From positions 1 through 52,117 of the forward strand of contig WQZB01000029.1 in the NCBI GenBank assembly GCA_009780955.1: DNA of 52,117 nucleotides, written 5' to 3'. A program made the position numbers and the translations under genes. Numbering within the stretch: the stretch's first letter is position 1; each line of letters opens with the position of its first letter. The stretch comes from Polyangiaceae bacterium (GTDB lineage Bacteria; Myxococcota_A; Polyangia; Polyangiales; Polyangiaceae). The notes beneath the pieces were generated by a model. The model was not told the DNA's origin. It ran no database searches and was given only the letters and a program-made list of their open reading frames with translations. Of this stretch, positions 33,656-41,014 are shown piece by piece.

Positions 33656-35389
33656 ATGTTTCGCGACGACTATATGGCCGAAGTCGACTACCTGTTTCAA
33701 CTCTGCGAAGAGCTTGGCGAGCGGTATCCGTCGCTCGGGCCCATGCTCGGCCGCGACACCGATCCAGCCATAGCGCGCTTGGTGGAAGGCCTGGCGTTTT
33801 CGTTTTCGCGTCTCCGGCAGCGCCTCGACGACGATTTGCCCGAAGTCATCCACCCCGTGATCGACAATCTTTGTCCCGAGCTTTTGCGCCCAACACCAAG
33901 CGCTACGATCGTCGAACTGTTGCCGATGCCGAGGATGATGTCTTCGCAGATTGTGAAGGCAGAGAGCAGCTTTGCAGCGCGTCCCGTAGATGGTGTATCT
34001 TGCACGTTTCGCTCGACCATCGATTGCGAGGTGAACCCGTGGACTCTGCGCCGAGTCGAGGTCTGTGCCGAGGGCCGCGTCGTTCGCATGACGTTCGATC
34101 TGTTCGAGGGTGCGATGTTGGGCGCGGCACTTCCGAACGTACTCAATCTCTTTTTCGCTATGCCACCTGCTGTGGCGCTCGAGGCCCGTTCGTTTTTTCT
34201 TCGGCACACCACGGCCGTTACGGCCCGCACAGAGCCATCCGGCACCACCGTTCGCGTCGCTGAATCTTTGCCGTCGGACACTTCAACGGGGGTGGCCTCG
34301 TCGGAGTCCGCTGCTGCAAGTGCGTTCGTTCGATTGCGAGAAAGCTTCGCACACCCGGAGAGTTTTGCCTTCGTTCGTGTGCACGGCATTGACGCAGCCA
34401 AGCAGCTTGGTCGAGACGCGCGCACCATCGTATTCGAATTCACTCTTCGCGAACCGGTCCCGCGGGGACTCGATCTCAATACGGACAACGTGCGCATTCA
34501 CTGCGTGCCCGTGAAAAATGTGTTTCGAATTCCATCCGTGCGTGTCCCTTTGGATAGTCGCACGTGCGGGCAGATCCGAATCGGAAACGATGTGGCCGAT
34601 GGCGAAGTTTTCTCCATCGAACGCGTTCGCGTCGTCAACCGAGGGCTTCAGCGTATCGATGTCGAACCATGGGCGCGTTTCTTCCCTCCGGATCGGGGTG
34701 TCGAAACCAACACGATCCGCTACAAGGTTCACCGTTGCCCGTCGGTCTTCGGACCGCATCTCGATGTGAGCCTATCATTCGAGGCACCCAGCGCCGTGCC
34801 GAGCGCGCTTAGCGCAATCGATGACATCGTATCTGCCGAAGTGGACATCCTTGCAACGAACGGCACGCGTGCGGCTCGCCTGGGAATCGGCGACGTCTGC
34901 GTGGCCACCACGACGTCTCCTGCGCAAGTCGCGTTCCGAAACGTTACACCGGTAGGTCGCGCGTGCTCGCCGCGCGTTGATGGCGACAGCCTTTGGGGGT
35001 TCTTTCGCTTGCTTCGGGTGGGCCTCGCAACACTTGCGGACACCGAATATCTCGCATCCGTCCTCGCGCTTGCCAACCTTCCTGCGCACGCCGAGTGGCC
35101 TGACGCAAAGCCCACCGCCGATCGTTTCGTCCCCCTGGTGCGAGTGAGCAAGCACCGCGCGCATGCGTCTGCATCCATCGATGTTCGGTCTGGTGCCACG
35201 GTTCGCGTCGACGTCGATACCAAGCGTTTTTCGAGCATGGGGGAGCTGCACTTGTTCGGCGAGTTGCTCGCCGTCTTGTTCGCGTCGACGATCCTCGAAC
35301 ACGAATGGGTCATGTTGACGATTGCCGACGCACAAGGTCAGCCCCTTTCCCACTATCCTCGCTATACGGGAAAACGCCGTGGCTTGTGA
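33656..35389 (+). CDS. tssF: T6SS baseplate subunit TssF, second (paralogous) copy
   Basis: 577 residues from ATG 33656. Same order of blocks as the upstream copy: EELGERYPSLGPMLGRDTD, ARLVEGLAFSFSRLRQRLDD, NLCPELLRPTPSATIVEL, NTDNVRIHCVPVKNVFRI and RLGIGDVCVATTTSPAQVAF. N-terminal residues (FRDDYMAEVDYLFQLCEELG) are closer to classical TssF (YYxxEL) than those of copy one. The baseplate needs two TssF per wedge; two genes may supply a heterodimer. It overlaps tssG by 11 bp. Both copies look intact. Confidence 0.88.
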   Translation: MFRDDYMAEVDYLFQLCEELGERYPSLGPMLGRDTDPAIARLVEGLAFSFSRLRQRLDDDLPEVIHPVIDNLCPELLRPTPSATIVELLPMPRMMSSQIVKAESSFAARPVDGVSCTFRSTIDCEVNPWTLRRVEVCAEGRVVRMTFDLFEGAMLGAALPNVLNLFFAMPPAVALEARSFFLRHTTAVTARTEPSGTTVRVAESLPSDTSTGVASSESAAASAFVRLRESFAHPESFAFVRVHGIDAAKQLGRDARTIVFEFTLREPVPRGLDLNTDNVRIHCVPVKNVFRIPSVRVPLDSRTCGQIRIGNDVADGEVFSIERVRVVNRGLQRIDVEPWARFFPPDRGVETNTIRYKVHRCPSVFGPHLDVSLSFEAPSAVPSALSAIDDIVSAEVDILATNGTRAARLGIGDVCVATTTSPAQVAFRNVTPVGRACSPRVDGDSLWGFFRLLRVGLATLADTEYLASVLALANLPAHAEWPDAKPTADRFVPLVRVSKHRAHASASIDVRSGATVRVDVDTKRFSSMGELHLFGELLAVLFASTILEHEWVMLTIADAQGQPLSHYPRYTGKRRGL

Positions 35390-36443
35390 CCCGCTCGATC
35401 GGCATCTCGAATGGCTCTCGCAAAACGCGCCGCAGATCCCATTTGTCACGCTTGTCGAACATCTCCAAAGGCTTCGCCCAGGGGCGCCACTCGTAGGAGG
35501 CATGGGCCCAGTCTGCGCGGAGTGGATCCGTTTTCGACACGATCCTCATCTCGTGTTTCACACGAGCGACGTGGCTGCGATGCGCATCGTTCACGGCGGT
35601 ATCGCAGAAATCACCTCGACCTTCCTCGGTGCGATTGGATCGGTGTCGCCCCTGGCCAACTTCTTTACCGAAGACGTTCTTCGCGCAGAGTCTCTGGAAA
35701 ACGACGCGACCGCTTCCTTTTACGATCTGCTGCACCATCGTCTCATCGCCTTATGTTATCGCGCCTTGCGTCGCAATACGCCCACGGCAACGATTCGCAT
35801 GAATGGGCAAGATCCCTTCACGCGTCGCGCGCTGGCACTGAGCGGCCTTCTGCCAAAACGGCCGCAGGCGCCGCTTTCTTCGGTTGCCATGCTAGGCCGT
35901 TCGCGAATCCTCGCGCGCCGCTCCCGCGGTCGTGTCGCTCTTCAAGCGGCGCTCGATCTTGGCTTCGTTGGCTGGGGAATCGTCGCCCTCGATTTCGTGC
36001 CGAAACGCGTGCATCTGTCGAGCGATGAGAGAACGCGCCTGGGCAAACGCCATCATTGTCTTGGTCGCGAGGTGCGCCTGGGTCGGCACGTCGATGGCCA
36101 ACCAGGGCTCATTCATATGAGCGTCGGTCCGCTCAATCGAGAGAAGCTGGATCTGCTCATGCCGGGAGGAAAAGAACACGCGCGCCTTCGCAGCCTCGTC
36201 GACGAGGCGACAGGAGGCCTGATGGATGTTCAGCTAGAAGTCACGATTGCCTGCGGAGAGGAGCCCCGGACGGTTCTTGCTCGCGGCACGCAGCTTGGCG
36301 TCATGTCGCTCGTGCGTCGTCTCAATCCGCAAGAGCCGGTACGCGTCCGAATCCCCCTCACAGAAGGAATCGAAGATCAAACCCCGAGGTTCCTCAGGGA
36401 CGAGATGGGGTACCCAGCGGACGCGGTGGCGAGGCTTTCGTAG
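35379..36443 (+). CDS. tssG: T6SS baseplate subunit TssG
   Basis: 354 residues from GTG 35379; the frame is open upstream but inside tssF. Features: an N-terminal PFVTLVEHLQRLRPGAPLVG (the F-x-L-V-x-x-L segment), IAEITSTFLGAIGSVSPLANF resembling the TssG F-x-G-L-x-G-x-x-x-x-L-P block, and FYDLLHHRLIALCYRALRR. The C-terminal domain carries GREVRLGRHVDGQPGLIHMSVGP. TssG organises the two TssF subunits and TssK contacts. Its last 50 bp are antisense to the 3' end of the convergent lipoprotein gene. Confidence 0.88.
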   Translation: MACDPLDRHLEWLSQNAPQIPFVTLVEHLQRLRPGAPLVGGMGPVCAEWIRFRHDPHLVFHTSDVAAMRIVHGGIAEITSTFLGAIGSVSPLANFFTEDVLRAESLENDATASFYDLLHHRLIALCYRALRRNTPTATIRMNGQDPFTRRALALSGLLPKRPQAPLSSVAMLGRSRILARRSRGRVALQAALDLGFVGWGIVALDFVPKRVHLSSDERTRLGKRHHCLGREVRLGRHVDGQPGLIHMSVGPLNREKLDLLMPGGKEHARLRSLVDEATGGLMDVQLEVTIACGEEPRTVLARGTQLGVMSLVRRLNPQEPVRVRIPLTEGIEDQTPRFLRDEMGYPADAVARLS

Positions 36444-37422
36444 TTGGCGTAGCCGGCGCCGACCGGCCTTCGGCGTCGACTTTGACGAATTGGTCCCATA
36501 GAGGCGGTTCGCTCGAAGTCGGATGACCGCTGTCGTCGACGGTGATGAGCCGCTCGTGTTCCGCTCTACGGAAGTCTCGTCCCGTATCGTCGCGTACGTG
36601 AATTTGTTCGAGCAGATGAATCGAATCTTCCCCAAAATTCGTGACCGACGTCATCCGATACTCAAGCACACCCACACTGCCACGTTCGCCTCTTGCAGAA
36701 TAGGCTACCCGCTCCACCGGCACTCGGACGAATTCGGTGAGCGCGCCACGCCGTGGCAGAAGAACATCGAGCATGGTCTGGCACGCCGAGCCTTCTTTGC
36801 GATTCGAACAGCCGTCCTGTTGTACGGTGACGAGAACATCGCCGCCCATGCGCGCCACTCCAAGGCTCGTTGTTGCGGGCTGTCCGCGATGAACGCCCAC
36901 AGCAAAGACCTCGGCGAAGCGTTCGCTGGTCCGGTAGATGGCAATGGGGCCCGCGAACGTTCCATCGGGAAACACATGTGTGCGCAGCCAAACGACTTTG
37001 AGTCGATCGGCTCCACTGCCGTAGGTGAGGTCTCCCTCTTGCTCTACGAATGGCCACGCGCTATGGCGAACAATCTGGCCGCCGTTGAATATGGGGTCAT
37101 CGAATATCGTCGCACCTGTACACGCCAAAGCGCCCTGCGCAAGCGAGCGTGTCTTGTCGTTGAATACCGGGAATATCAACTTGACGATTTCTGGTTCCAG
37201 TAGCTTTCGTGCCGTTCCGGATGCTGTTCGCCGCGCAGGCAAATGCATGACGCATGCCGGCAGCGGTGCAACTCGGCGAGATTGGTCTTCGATTCGCGTA
37301 CGCTCGGGCGGTGCACCGCAGCCAACAAGGCAGGCGAGGCCAGTCAGCGCCGTCGCGCACGAAAGCAAGCACGAAAAAAGCGGCAAACGCGAAAAACGAC
37401 CGTATCGCATCGATTTTTTCAT
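36394..37422 (-). CDS. Lipoprotein of unknown function inside the T6SS locus
   Basis: 342 residues (ATG 37422; ATG 37410 is an alternative). The signal is CATALTGLACLVGC|GAPP. The mature part is beta-rich (LKVVWLRTHVFPDGTFAGPI, VARMGGDVLVTVQQDG, LEYRMTSVTNFGEDSIHLLE) and ends with a Ser/Pro-rich tail encoded antisense to the end of tssG. No known family recognised. It interrupts the plus-strand T6SS genes between tssG and hcp. An immunity or envelope-docking role is possible but unsupported. Confidence 0.6.
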   Translation of the reverse strand: MKKSMRYGRFSRLPLFSCLLSCATALTGLACLVGCGAPPERTRIEDQSRRVAPLPACVMHLPARRTASGTARKLLEPEIVKLIFPVFNDKTRSLAQGALACTGATIFDDPIFNGGQIVRHSAWPFVEQEGDLTYGSGADRLKVVWLRTHVFPDGTFAGPIAIYRTSERFAEVFAVGVHRGQPATTSLGVARMGGDVLVTVQQDGCSNRKEGSACQTMLDVLLPRRGALTEFVRVPVERVAYSARGERGSVGVLEYRMTSVTNFGEDSIHLLEQIHVRDDTGRDFRRAEHERLITVDDSGHPTSSEPPLWDQFVKVDAEGRSAPATPTTKASPPRPLGTPSRP

Positions 37423-37473
37423 TTTGTATCACGCATCACGCAACTAAGGGCGGCTAGCGGCCGAAATAGGTGT

Positions 37474-37493
37474 AGGCGCGTAAATTGTACGCG
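37474..37493 (+). promoter_or_regulatory. Possible sigma-54 promoter and dyad upstream of hcp
   Basis: AGGCGCGTAAATTGTA (37474-37489) matches TGGCACGNNNNTTGCA at 9 of the 12 defined positions with correct GG to G spacing. Overlapping it is the dyad CGCGTA/TACGCG (37477-37493). The implied start near 37500 leaves a very short leader before ATG 37509, which weakens the call. Confidence 0.25.
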
Positions 37494-37508
37494 AGAAAGG
37501 CCTCGGAA

Positions 37509-38006
37509 ATGTCGTTTCAATGTTACATCTCAGTAAAAGGTAAGACTCAACAACAGTTCAAAGCGGAGACGAAGAAGTCTGGCCGTTCGGATAAGTTCAT
37601 GGAATTCATCGAGTTCGACATGGGCTCGTCAGTCCCGGTCGACGCAAACAGCGGTGAACCAAAGGGTTTCCGCCAACATAAGCCGCTCGTCATTACGAAG
37701 GAACGAGGTGCCGCTTCACCCCAACTTCTGCAAGCTCATTGGAAAAATGAAGTCCTTACAGAAGTTGTTATCGAAATCGTTGGTCGTTCCGATGACGGCG
37801 CGAAAGAAATTGTCCAAGAGCGCATCACGCTGACGGACGCGATCATCGTCTCCATCGACCGTTACTCGCATAAGTCGGCAAAAGCCGTCACAGAATCCGA
37901 CACTGACTACCTCGAGGACATTGCCTTCCGCTATCGTCAAATCATGGTCGAGAATCCAACTGCGGGCACATCGACCAGCGACGACTGGAACGAGCCAGGT
38001 TCCTGA
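37509..38006 (+). CDS. hcp: T6SS tube protein Hcp (TssD)
   Basis: 165 residues from ATG 37509. The Hcp fold is recognised by CYISVKGKTQQQFKAETKKS, an extended loop, GFRQHKPLVITKERGAASPQ, and LTEVVIEIVGRSDDGAKEIV followed by YLEDIAFRYRQIMVENP. It forms the hexameric rings of the expelled tube. It is the first plus-strand gene after the convergent lipoprotein, so it likely has its own promoter in the 86-bp gap. AGAAAGG lies 8 bp before the start. The stop overlaps the tssE start (TGATG). Confidence 0.93.
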   Translation: MSFQCYISVKGKTQQQFKAETKKSGRSDKFMEFIEFDMGSSVPVDANSGEPKGFRQHKPLVITKERGAASPQLLQAHWKNEVLTEVVIEIVGRSDDGAKEIVQERITLTDAIIVSIDRYSHKSAKAVTESDTDYLEDIAFRYRQIMVENPTAGTSTSDDWNEPGS

Positions 38007-38440
38007 TGCGTCGAGGCGGAAGCCAATCAGGGGTGGCTCCGGCTGTCCCGCTCCTGGCGCGCATGCGTTTTCCACAGCTTGCGCGCCAAGCAGCTGCTTC
38101 CGCTGAAAGCACAATTCGAGACAGCGTGCTGCAACATTTACAAGCAATGTGCAGCACGCGTCTCGGATCCGTGCCTATCCGTCCTGACTACGGCTTGCCC
38201 GATATTTCTGAGATGGTGCACTCATTCCCCGACGCCATCGATGCCATTGCGAGAGCACTCACTCATACCATTGAGAAATACGAACCGCGGCTAACGAATG
38301 TTGTGGTTCGCCATGTCCCCTCGAACATTGTGGAGCTTGTTGTTCGATTTGAGATCACCGCTCACATCGCGGATTTCAAGCATTCGCCAGTGCGCTTTGA
38401 AACGAGCATCGATGGATCGCGTCGCATGCGGGTACGATAG
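38006..38440 (+). CDS. tssE: T6SS baseplate protein TssE (gp25-like)
   Basis: 144 residues. A gp25-like lysozyme-fold protein of the baseplate. The family core is ESTIRDSVLQHLQAMCSTR, PDYGLPDISEMVHSFPD (the Y-G-L-P-D motif), IEKYEPRLTNVVVR (the conserved YEPRL) and a C-terminal beta strand. Translationally coupled to hcp by TGATG. Only 5 bp separate its stop from the 3' end of the convergent glucosaminidase-like gene. Confidence 0.9.
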   Translation: MRRGGSQSGVAPAVPLLARMRFPQLARQAAASAESTIRDSVLQHLQAMCSTRLGSVPIRPDYGLPDISEMVHSFPDAIDAIARALTHTIEKYEPRLTNVVVRHVPSNIVELVVRFEITAHIADFKHSPVRFETSIDGSRRMRVR

Positions 38441-38445
38441 TCCTG

Positions 38446-39309
38446 TCATGGTGGACCGAGACCTTCGTCGATGATGTCTCGGTGGTTGATGAGTCCTTGG
38501 GCGTAGGCGTCAACGTCGCCGGTGAAATATCCCATTGACGCGAGCATTTGAGCAACCGCGCGGCAATCTCCGGCGGTGAGCGCCCCCAAATAGCGTTTGT
38601 TCTTCTGCGCCAAGTGCTTGTGGTAATCCGCGAACCGCATCACCCCTTCTTCCATGGTTGCGTTAGCGCGAAAGCGTGACGTCGGGTGTGGAGGATCGAA
38701 TAAAACCACCGATTTCCCCTGCGGGACAGAGTGTCCCTTCTGGGCAGCGGATTGTGGATCTTCAATACGAACCAGCTCGCCGAAAGTAGGGTCCGCGTGC
38801 ATTCGATCGAAACCTTCTCGAGAAATTCCTTCCCACACGCCGTGCAGATATGTGTGGGGCTCGTTCGCGCCGGCCTTGTGGTTGCCAAGATTATAATTGA
38901 AGCAATAACGACCCGAGCCCGTTTCGTACGCGTACTGCGCAGAAAGCATACGAGCGCCAAGCTCGCCGACCTCGCTCCATACCATTCGCAAGGCCGGAAC
39001 GACCTCCTCACCAGGATCGAGACGTGTTCGCCGTGCCGTGGCTTCGAGCGGGTTCGAGGTGTAACGCACGCCAGCGTCGTCCGTCGGTGCGCTTTCAGTG
39101 TCGCCGAGGCTCAAAATTCGGTTCATGCCTGCGGCGCGCATCGAGATATCGATGGAAATCGCACGTCCAACGACGAGCATGTTCGGAACATGCGGCGTAC
39201 CCAGATTGGTGACGATGCGCGGAGGCCTTGCCGTAGCCGATGCGGGCGACAACAGAACAAGCATGGACAGCAGGCGCACCGTGTTTGACAAGCAAGCCAC
39301 GCATGTCAT
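38446..39309 (-). CDS. Exported glucosaminidase-like peptidoglycan hydrolase
   Basis: 287 residues from ATG 39309, chosen because it begins a signal peptide (LLSMLVLLSPASATARP). Residues about 105-260 resemble the glucosaminidase/FlgJ-type domain: MLSAQYAYETGSGRYCFNYN gives the catalytic Glu129 and the E-T-G-x-G motif, NLGNHKAG follows as the N-x-x-G-x-K block, and FRANATMEEGVMRFADYHKH as the F-R-x-Y-x-x-x-x-x-x-x-x-D-x-x block. It should cleave peptidoglycan glycan strands in the periplasm. Located between tssE and a divergent lytic transglycosylase, it may open the wall for T6SS assembly or be a secreted effector; a Sec signal favours the former. Confidence 0.65.
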   Translation of the reverse strand: MTCVACLSNTVRLLSMLVLLSPASATARPPRIVTNLGTPHVPNMLVVGRAISIDISMRAAGMNRILSLGDTESAPTDDAGVRYTSNPLEATARRTRLDPGEEVVPALRMVWSEVGELGARMLSAQYAYETGSGRYCFNYNLGNHKAGANEPHTYLHGVWEGISREGFDRMHADPTFGELVRIEDPQSAAQKGHSVPQGKSVVLFDPPHPTSRFRANATMEEGVMRFADYHKHLAQKNKRYLGALTAGDCRAVAQMLASMGYFTGDVDAYAQGLINHRDIIDEGLGPP

Positions 39310-39380
39310 CGTACCTCGTTCGACATCCTCGACATATGGGGTTGAACAGGAACCTGTCGGTCTGCACACTGGCGAAGCAC

Positions 39381-40802
39381 ATGGCGAATAGCGGCATTCG
39401 ATGGCTCGCGGCGGTTTCTGTTGTCGGGCCGCTTCTCGTTCTGATCGGCACGCTTGCTCACCCAACCAGCCGTGCCATTCTCTTTTCGTTCTTCGAGTCG
39501 CCCGTCGATTCCCCGCGCCACGCGGAAGCCGGTCCAGGGCCCAGTGCGTCGACGGTCACGCTAGCGCCCATTGTTCGACTGACCGGCGCCGAATCCATCG
39601 AGCTTCGTCAATTGCTTGAAGACGCACCAAGTCGTGCGAGAGAGCGCCCATTGGCTCGTGCAAGGCGAACGGCCCTTTTTGGGGGAAATGGTCTTGATGT
39701 ACCCGAAGCGCGCGCGCCATTCACGCGCCCCTCGGGGTTACGTCGACCCGGCATTCTCACGCGAGACGATCCACGAATCGATGGCGCCATGCACTGGCTG
39801 ACGGCCGACGCGATGACGCGTGAAAATCTAGTGGCGGCCATCAAGCGTTCGGGGCGCTGGAGCGCAGACATCTCGTACCTGCTGAAAATGTGGAAAGTCC
39901 CTGACGATCTTCAAGCCATCATCTACGTGGAAAGTGCATTCGTTCCGACCGCAAGTTCGAAAGACGGAGGCGTTGGCCTCTGGCAACTCACACCGGAAGT
40001 TGCTCATGTCTACGGGCTTGCGATGCTTCCCACCTACGATGAGCGCAGAAGCATCGCGAGGGGGACCGAAGCGGCTGCGCGCTACCTCGCCGATTTGCGC
40101 GAGCGCTTCGGCTCTTGGGAGCTTGCCATCGTTGCTTTCAACTGGGGGTACAAGACAACGCTCGACGAGCTCGCAAAGCACGCGACGACGAATTATTGGG
40201 ATATCGCGCCATGGCTTCCTGCCGAGTTGTCGGAGTACGTGGCGGAAGTGCTAGGCACTGCGTTCCTTCTTGCGAATCTCAGTCGCTTCGGGCTCGACAC
40301 GGTCAAGCGTGAAGAGCCGGTAATCACAAGCGACTTGGACACACCCTATGGCACCTCTTTCGCTGTCATTGCACAAGCGTCGAAAACCAGCGTCGGCACG
40401 TTGCACGAATTGAACCCCGAATACAGCGCGGATACCGTTCCTGTGGCAAGTTTCAAGATGACGGTCCACGTTCCCGCGGGGAGCTACACTCGCGCGAAAG
40501 GGATGCTTCCGTTGGTTATGCAAGGCGGAGGATACGAGCCGGTCGTCGATGCCCACGACGCGCAGCCGCCCATGCGCCCCTCGATGCGCCCCTCAATGCG
40601 CGAAGATATCGTTACGAACGGCAACCGCACGCGTATCTTTTACAAAGTACAAGAAGGCGATACGTTCGCGTCTCTCAGTCGCCGATATGGAACGCCTGTG
40701 GAAACCATTGCAAGTGACAACGCGATTGACCCCACCAGCAGCCTTCGGCCAGGGCAAACGCTCGCCATTCGCATCGCCGCCGGCGCGCCTTCCCCCCCTT
40801 GA
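39381..40802 (+). CDS. MltD-like lytic transglycosylase with LysM domains
   Basis: 473 residues from ATG 39381. N-terminal membrane anchor or signal (WLAAVSVVGPLLVLIGTLAH). SLT domain about 170-300: IIYVESAFVPTASSKDGG with catalytic Glu184, GLWQLTPEVA, and AIVAFNWGYKTTLDELAKHA. Two LysM regions follow, a divergent one (about 325-375) and a clear one at the C-terminus (YKVQEGDTFASLSRRYGTPV ... LRPGQTLAI). A 12-bp DNA repeat encodes MRPSMRPSMR in the linker. It cleaves peptidoglycan with 1,6-anhydro ends. Divergent from the glucosaminidase-like gene over 71 bp. The stop codon is the first base of a long palindrome. Confidence 0.85.
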   Translation: MANSGIRWLAAVSVVGPLLVLIGTLAHPTSRAILFSFFESPVDSPRHAEAGPGPSASTVTLAPIVRLTGAESIELRQLLEDAPSRARERPLARARRTALFGGNGLDVPEARAPFTRPSGLRRPGILTRDDPRIDGAMHWLTADAMTRENLVAAIKRSGRWSADISYLLKMWKVPDDLQAIIYVESAFVPTASSKDGGVGLWQLTPEVAHVYGLAMLPTYDERRSIARGTEAAARYLADLRERFGSWELAIVAFNWGYKTTLDELAKHATTNYWDIAPWLPAELSEYVAEVLGTAFLLANLSRFGLDTVKREEPVITSDLDTPYGTSFAVIAQASKTSVGTLHELNPEYSADTVPVASFKMTVHVPAGSYTRAKGMLPLVMQGGGYEPVVDAHDAQPPMRPSMRPSMREDIVTNGNRTRIFYKVQEGDTFASLSRRYGTPVETIASDNAIDPTSSLRPGQTLAIRIAAGAPSPP

Positions 40803-40946
40803 GAGCATGTTTACCAGCCTGCTGCGCGAATCGATGCTTCGGTTGGGCGCTACGGTGCCTGCGCACGTACCACAACGTACGCTTACGCGGGCTCCTCGCG
40901 CCCGCCCTAGCCTCAATTCGCTCGCGACGGCTGGTAAACATGCTCT
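40802..40946. repeat. 145-bp snap-back palindrome (MITE-like) between the transglycosylase and clpV
   Basis: Perfect 18-bp terminal inverted repeats, AGAGCATGTTTACCAGCC at the left and its complement at 40929-40946. Complementarity continues imperfectly to the centre (for example CGAATCGATGCTTCGG against the complement of the right arm), so the whole stretch can fold on itself. The first base is the A of the upstream TGA. No transposase, and no second copy seen in the window. Confidence 0.6.
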
Positions 40947-41014
40947 GAGGCCCACTTCCAGCAGCAAATTCCAAACCAATGACGCCTAACGAATGGCGAT
41001 TCCAATAGGATTCC

